From: Chloroflexaceae bacterium
Lineage (GTDB): Bacteria > Chloroflexota > Chloroflexia > Chloroflexales > Chloroflexaceae
DNA length: 5,400 bases
Assembly (NCBI GenBank): GCA_026417815.1
Contig: JAOACN010000071.1
Location: 1-5,400, forward strand
Direction of reading: 5' to 3'
Shown here piece after piece: positions 3,686 through 5,400 of the stretch. Position 1 is the stretch's first letter; each line of letters begins with the position of its first letter. The position numbers were made by a program, and so were the translations under genes. Below the pieces are notes generated by a model that worked only from the letters and a program-made list of their open reading frames with translations, was not told the DNA's origin and did no database searches.

Positions 3686-5204
3686 TTTCAGGCTGATCGC
3701 GCGCGCCCTGATCGGCCCCTTGCTCGCCCTTATCCTCATGGCCGGCGCCCTGGCGACGCCCCCTGCGCGCGGGATGGGGCAGGCGCCATCCGCTGCCGCC
3801 GATCCCTTTCTCGCGGCCCAGGCCGCCGCGCTCCTCCCGGCCCACACCGGCGACCTGGCCCGCGCCGCTGAGTGGGATCGCTACCCCATCGTCGCCGCCG
3901 CCGATCCCGCCGCGCTGACCGTGCGCGGCACCGTGAGCGTCACCGTCACCAACCGCTCGGTTATGACCTACGACCGGCTCTACTTCCGCCTCTACCCCAA
4001 CCATCCCGACTTCGGCGGACGCCTCGATGTCACCGCTGCCCGTGTAGACGGGCGACCAGTGACCTCGGGCACGGAGCAGGGCGACGCCCTGCTCTGGCTG
4101 GCCCTGCCCCGGGCGCTTCCGCCGGGAGGCGTGGCCCGCGCTGATCTGCGCTTCGTTGCCCGAACACCGCGCGACGCCAGCGCCCGCACCTTCGGCGCTT
4201 TCAACCAGGAGGCCGGCCTCTGGTCCCTCGCCAACTTCTACCCCGTGCTCGCCCGGCAGTTCAGCGACACTGGCTGGGACCGGCGCCCCGTCGACAGCCG
4301 CGGCGACTTCGCGGTGACCAGCGTGGGCCTGTACGACGTCACGGTGGAGATTCCAACCGCCTGGACCCTGGTCAGCACCGGCTTGACCGTCAACAGCCTC
4401 CCTGCCCGCGCCGGGATGCGCCGCGAGCGGCTGGTGAGCGGCCCGCAACGCGAGTTCTACCTGGGATTCACCCGCGGTCTGCAACGGGCGAGCGCGGTGG
4501 TGGATGGCACACGCATCGTCAGTCACTATCAACCGGTGAATACCGAAGCGGGGCGACGGGCATTGCGTTTCGCCGAGCAGGCCCTGCGAGCCTTCAACGC
4601 GCGCTACGGCCCCTACCCCATGGCCGAACTCGAGGTGGTGCAGGGCGCGATGACCACCTTTCTGGGCATGGAATACCCTGGCGCGATCCTCATTGAGCAG
4701 GCCCTCTACACCGACAACGACCGGGTGCTGGAGACCACCATCGCGCACGAGATCGCCCACCAGTGGTGGTATAGTCTGGTGGGCACCGACGCCCAGGGCG
4801 AGCCGTGGATCGACGAAGGGCTTGCCAGCTATGCCCAGGTGCTCTACTACGAAGCCGTGGGCAATGGCGCGCGGGCCGCGGAAGAACTGGAGTACTTCCG
4901 CGGCGTCTATCGCCGCCTGCGCGAAGCGAACCGCGACGCGCCCCTGGCGACGCCGCCCGGCGGCCTGCGCGGCAACTACGTTCCCGTGGCCTACGCCAAA
5001 GCCGCGCTCTTCTTCCACGCCCTGCGCGGCCAGATCGGCGAGGAGAGCTTCGGGCGCTTCCTGCAGCGCTACCTTGCCGAGGGCAAATACCGCGAAACCG
5101 CCGGGCCGGACGTGCTGCGCGCCGCCGAGGCCGCCTGCCAGTGTGAACTGGATGGTCTCTACCGAGACTGGGTGCTCCAGGCCGCCCCGGTGGCGATTCC
5201 GTAA
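3639..5204 (+). CDS. Secreted M1-family zinc metallopeptidase (gluzincin)
   Basis: This 521-aa protein is predicted to act as a zinc aminopeptidase-type enzyme outside the cytoplasmic membrane. Residues 1-39 form a signal peptide: a basic n-region (K, several R), a hydrophobic core LIGPLLALILMAGALA and a likely AxA cleavage near 37-39. An N-terminal beta-rich domain spans about 85-290, and the thermolysin-like catalytic domain about 300-515. The zinc site is intact: HEIAH (H370, E371, H374) with E393 in IDEGLASY, 19 residues after the second His. The exopeptidase-motif equivalent is GMEYPG (343-348) and the catalytic Tyr is probably Y452 in AYAKAALFFH. It lacks the long C-terminal helical domain of classical M1 aminopeptidases, as do many short bacterial members, so substrate preference is unclear. 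The ATG at 3639 is the first in frame after a stop at 3621-3623. No good Shine-Dalgarno is seen and the first 16 codons lie in a repeat, so the exact start is less certain than the gene. It stands alone; the downstream neighbour is off the fragment. Confidence 0.93.
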   Translation: MNKSSPGRARPSRTLPFRLIARALIGPLLALILMAGALATPPARGMGQAPSAAADPFLAAQAAALLPAHTGDLARAAEWDRYPIVAAADPAALTVRGTVSVTVTNRSVMTYDRLYFRLYPNHPDFGGRLDVTAARVDGRPVTSGTEQGDALLWLALPRALPPGGVARADLRFVARTPRDASARTFGAFNQEAGLWSLANFYPVLARQFSDTGWDRRPVDSRGDFAVTSVGLYDVTVEIPTAWTLVSTGLTVNSLPARAGMRRERLVSGPQREFYLGFTRGLQRASAVVDGTRIVSHYQPVNTEAGRRALRFAEQALRAFNARYGPYPMAELEVVQGAMTTFLGMEYPGAILIEQALYTDNDRVLETTIAHEIAHQWWYSLVGTDAQGEPWIDEGLASYAQVLYYEAVGNGARAAEELEYFRGVYRRLREANRDAPLATPPGGLRGNYVPVAYAKAALFFHALRGQIGEESFGRFLQRYLAEGKYRETAGPDVLRAAEAACQCELDGLYRDWVLQAAPVAIP

Positions 5205-5276
5205 CGTGCCGCGCAGCCGGTGGGCCCGGGCATGGGGCAACCCGCCCGCTGTTGGGACGCATGGTACCCGCGCGGG

Positions 5277-5301
5277 AACAGGGCAACCCGGTTACCCCGT
5301 G
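5277..5301 (-). repeat. Interspersed repeat family B, right copy (inverted)
   Basis: Read on the minus strand this is CACGGGGTAACCGGGTTGCC plus CTGTT, nearly the same as 3452-3475. A partial direct relative of its core, GGCATGGGGCAACCC, occurs at 5229-5243. It sits 12 bases before a family A copy, downstream of the peptidase gene. Confidence 0.55.
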
Positions 5302-5313
5302 GTTTAAAAGATT

Positions 5314-5350
5314 GGCTGGGAGGGGGCAGCTCTCCTTGACCCTCCCAGCC
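5314..5350. repeat. Hairpin / family A copy 4 after the peptidase gene
   Basis: Perfect 11-bp arms GGCTGGGAGGG (5314-5324) and CCCTCCCAGCC (5340-5350) enclose a 15-base loop. The outline CTGGGAGGG, a GC-rich centre, CTCC, then GACCCTCCC matches repeat family A. It lies 109 bases after the peptidase stop. No T-run follows, so a terminator role is possible but not supported by the usual signature. Confidence 0.6.
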
Positions 5351-5364
5351 ATACGCTGAAGAGG

Positions 5365-5400
5365 CTGTCTCTTATACACATCTGACGCTGCCGACGAGCG
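5365..5400 (-). other. Library adapter (Nextera Read 1 side)
   Basis: CTGTCTCTTATACACATCT (5365-5383) is the exact reverse complement of the mosaic end. It is followed by GACGCTGCCGACGA (5384-5397), the reverse complement of the standard Nextera Read 1 adapter arm. The last three bases (GCG) could be index sequence. Natural sequence therefore stops at 5364, and reading frames entering from the right edge on the minus strand (MYKRQ...) are artefacts. Confidence 0.98.

Noticed and set aside
3540..5240. 566-aa open frame on the minus strand across the peptidase gene
   Set aside because: It is the GC-rich antisense shadow of the M1 gene. The translation is rich in Gly/Ala/Arg/His with no recognisable domain, while the opposite strand has every M1 catalytic motif.
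1..5400. A natural Tn5-like transposon with inverted terminal repeats at both ends
   Set aside because: The mosaic ends face the wrong way for a transposon (the GACAG joining side abuts the insert), the right end continues into the commercial Read 1 arm, and no transposase is present.

Overview
The window looks like one complete assembled fragment from a GC-rich bacterium (about two-thirds GC by eye). I infer Chloroflexota, Roseiflexus-like, from the gene content (LutB/LutC, a Uma2-family nuclease, a short M1 peptidase), the GC-rich codon use and the many intergenic hairpin repeats. No taxonomic marker gene is present. Both ends carry Tn5/Nextera-type library adapter, so natural sequence runs only from about 20 to 5364, and anything read across the ends is artefact.

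Left part (20-3004, all + strand). The 3' part of lutB (Fe-S subunit of the lactate utilisation complex) is followed by a Uma2-family putative endonuclease, lutC, and an NAD(P)-dependent D-2-hydroxyacid dehydrogenase of the D-glycerate/glyoxylate/hydroxypyruvate reductase type. LutB and LutC act together, with LutA (expected upstream, outside the window), to oxidise L-lactate to pyruvate. The dehydrogenase also handles small 2-hydroxyacids, so this side may be a small-organic-acid module. The Uma2 gene is a non-metabolic intruder between lutB and lutC. Long hairpin elements separate Uma2 from lutC and lutC from the dehydrogenase.

Middle (2940-3638). A short minus-strand ORF (79 aa) with an excellent Shine-Dalgarno overlaps the 3' end of the dehydrogenase tail to tail. 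Beyond it lies an AT-richer stretch that probably holds promoter(s), then about 250 bases of degenerate palindromic repeats.

Right part (3639-5204, + strand). A secreted M1-family zinc metallopeptidase has all catalytic motifs. Its proposed start codon and first 16 codons lie inside one copy of an interspersed repeat. Related copies of two repeat families lie on both sides of this gene.

I found no RNA genes, CRISPR array, insertion sequence or convincing new multi-gene system. The points most worth a second look are the adapter ends, the antisense small ORF, the recurring C(GCA)G-loop hairpins, the repeat-derived N-terminus and bracketing repeats of the peptidase, and the Uma2 insertion with its 9-bp internal duplication.
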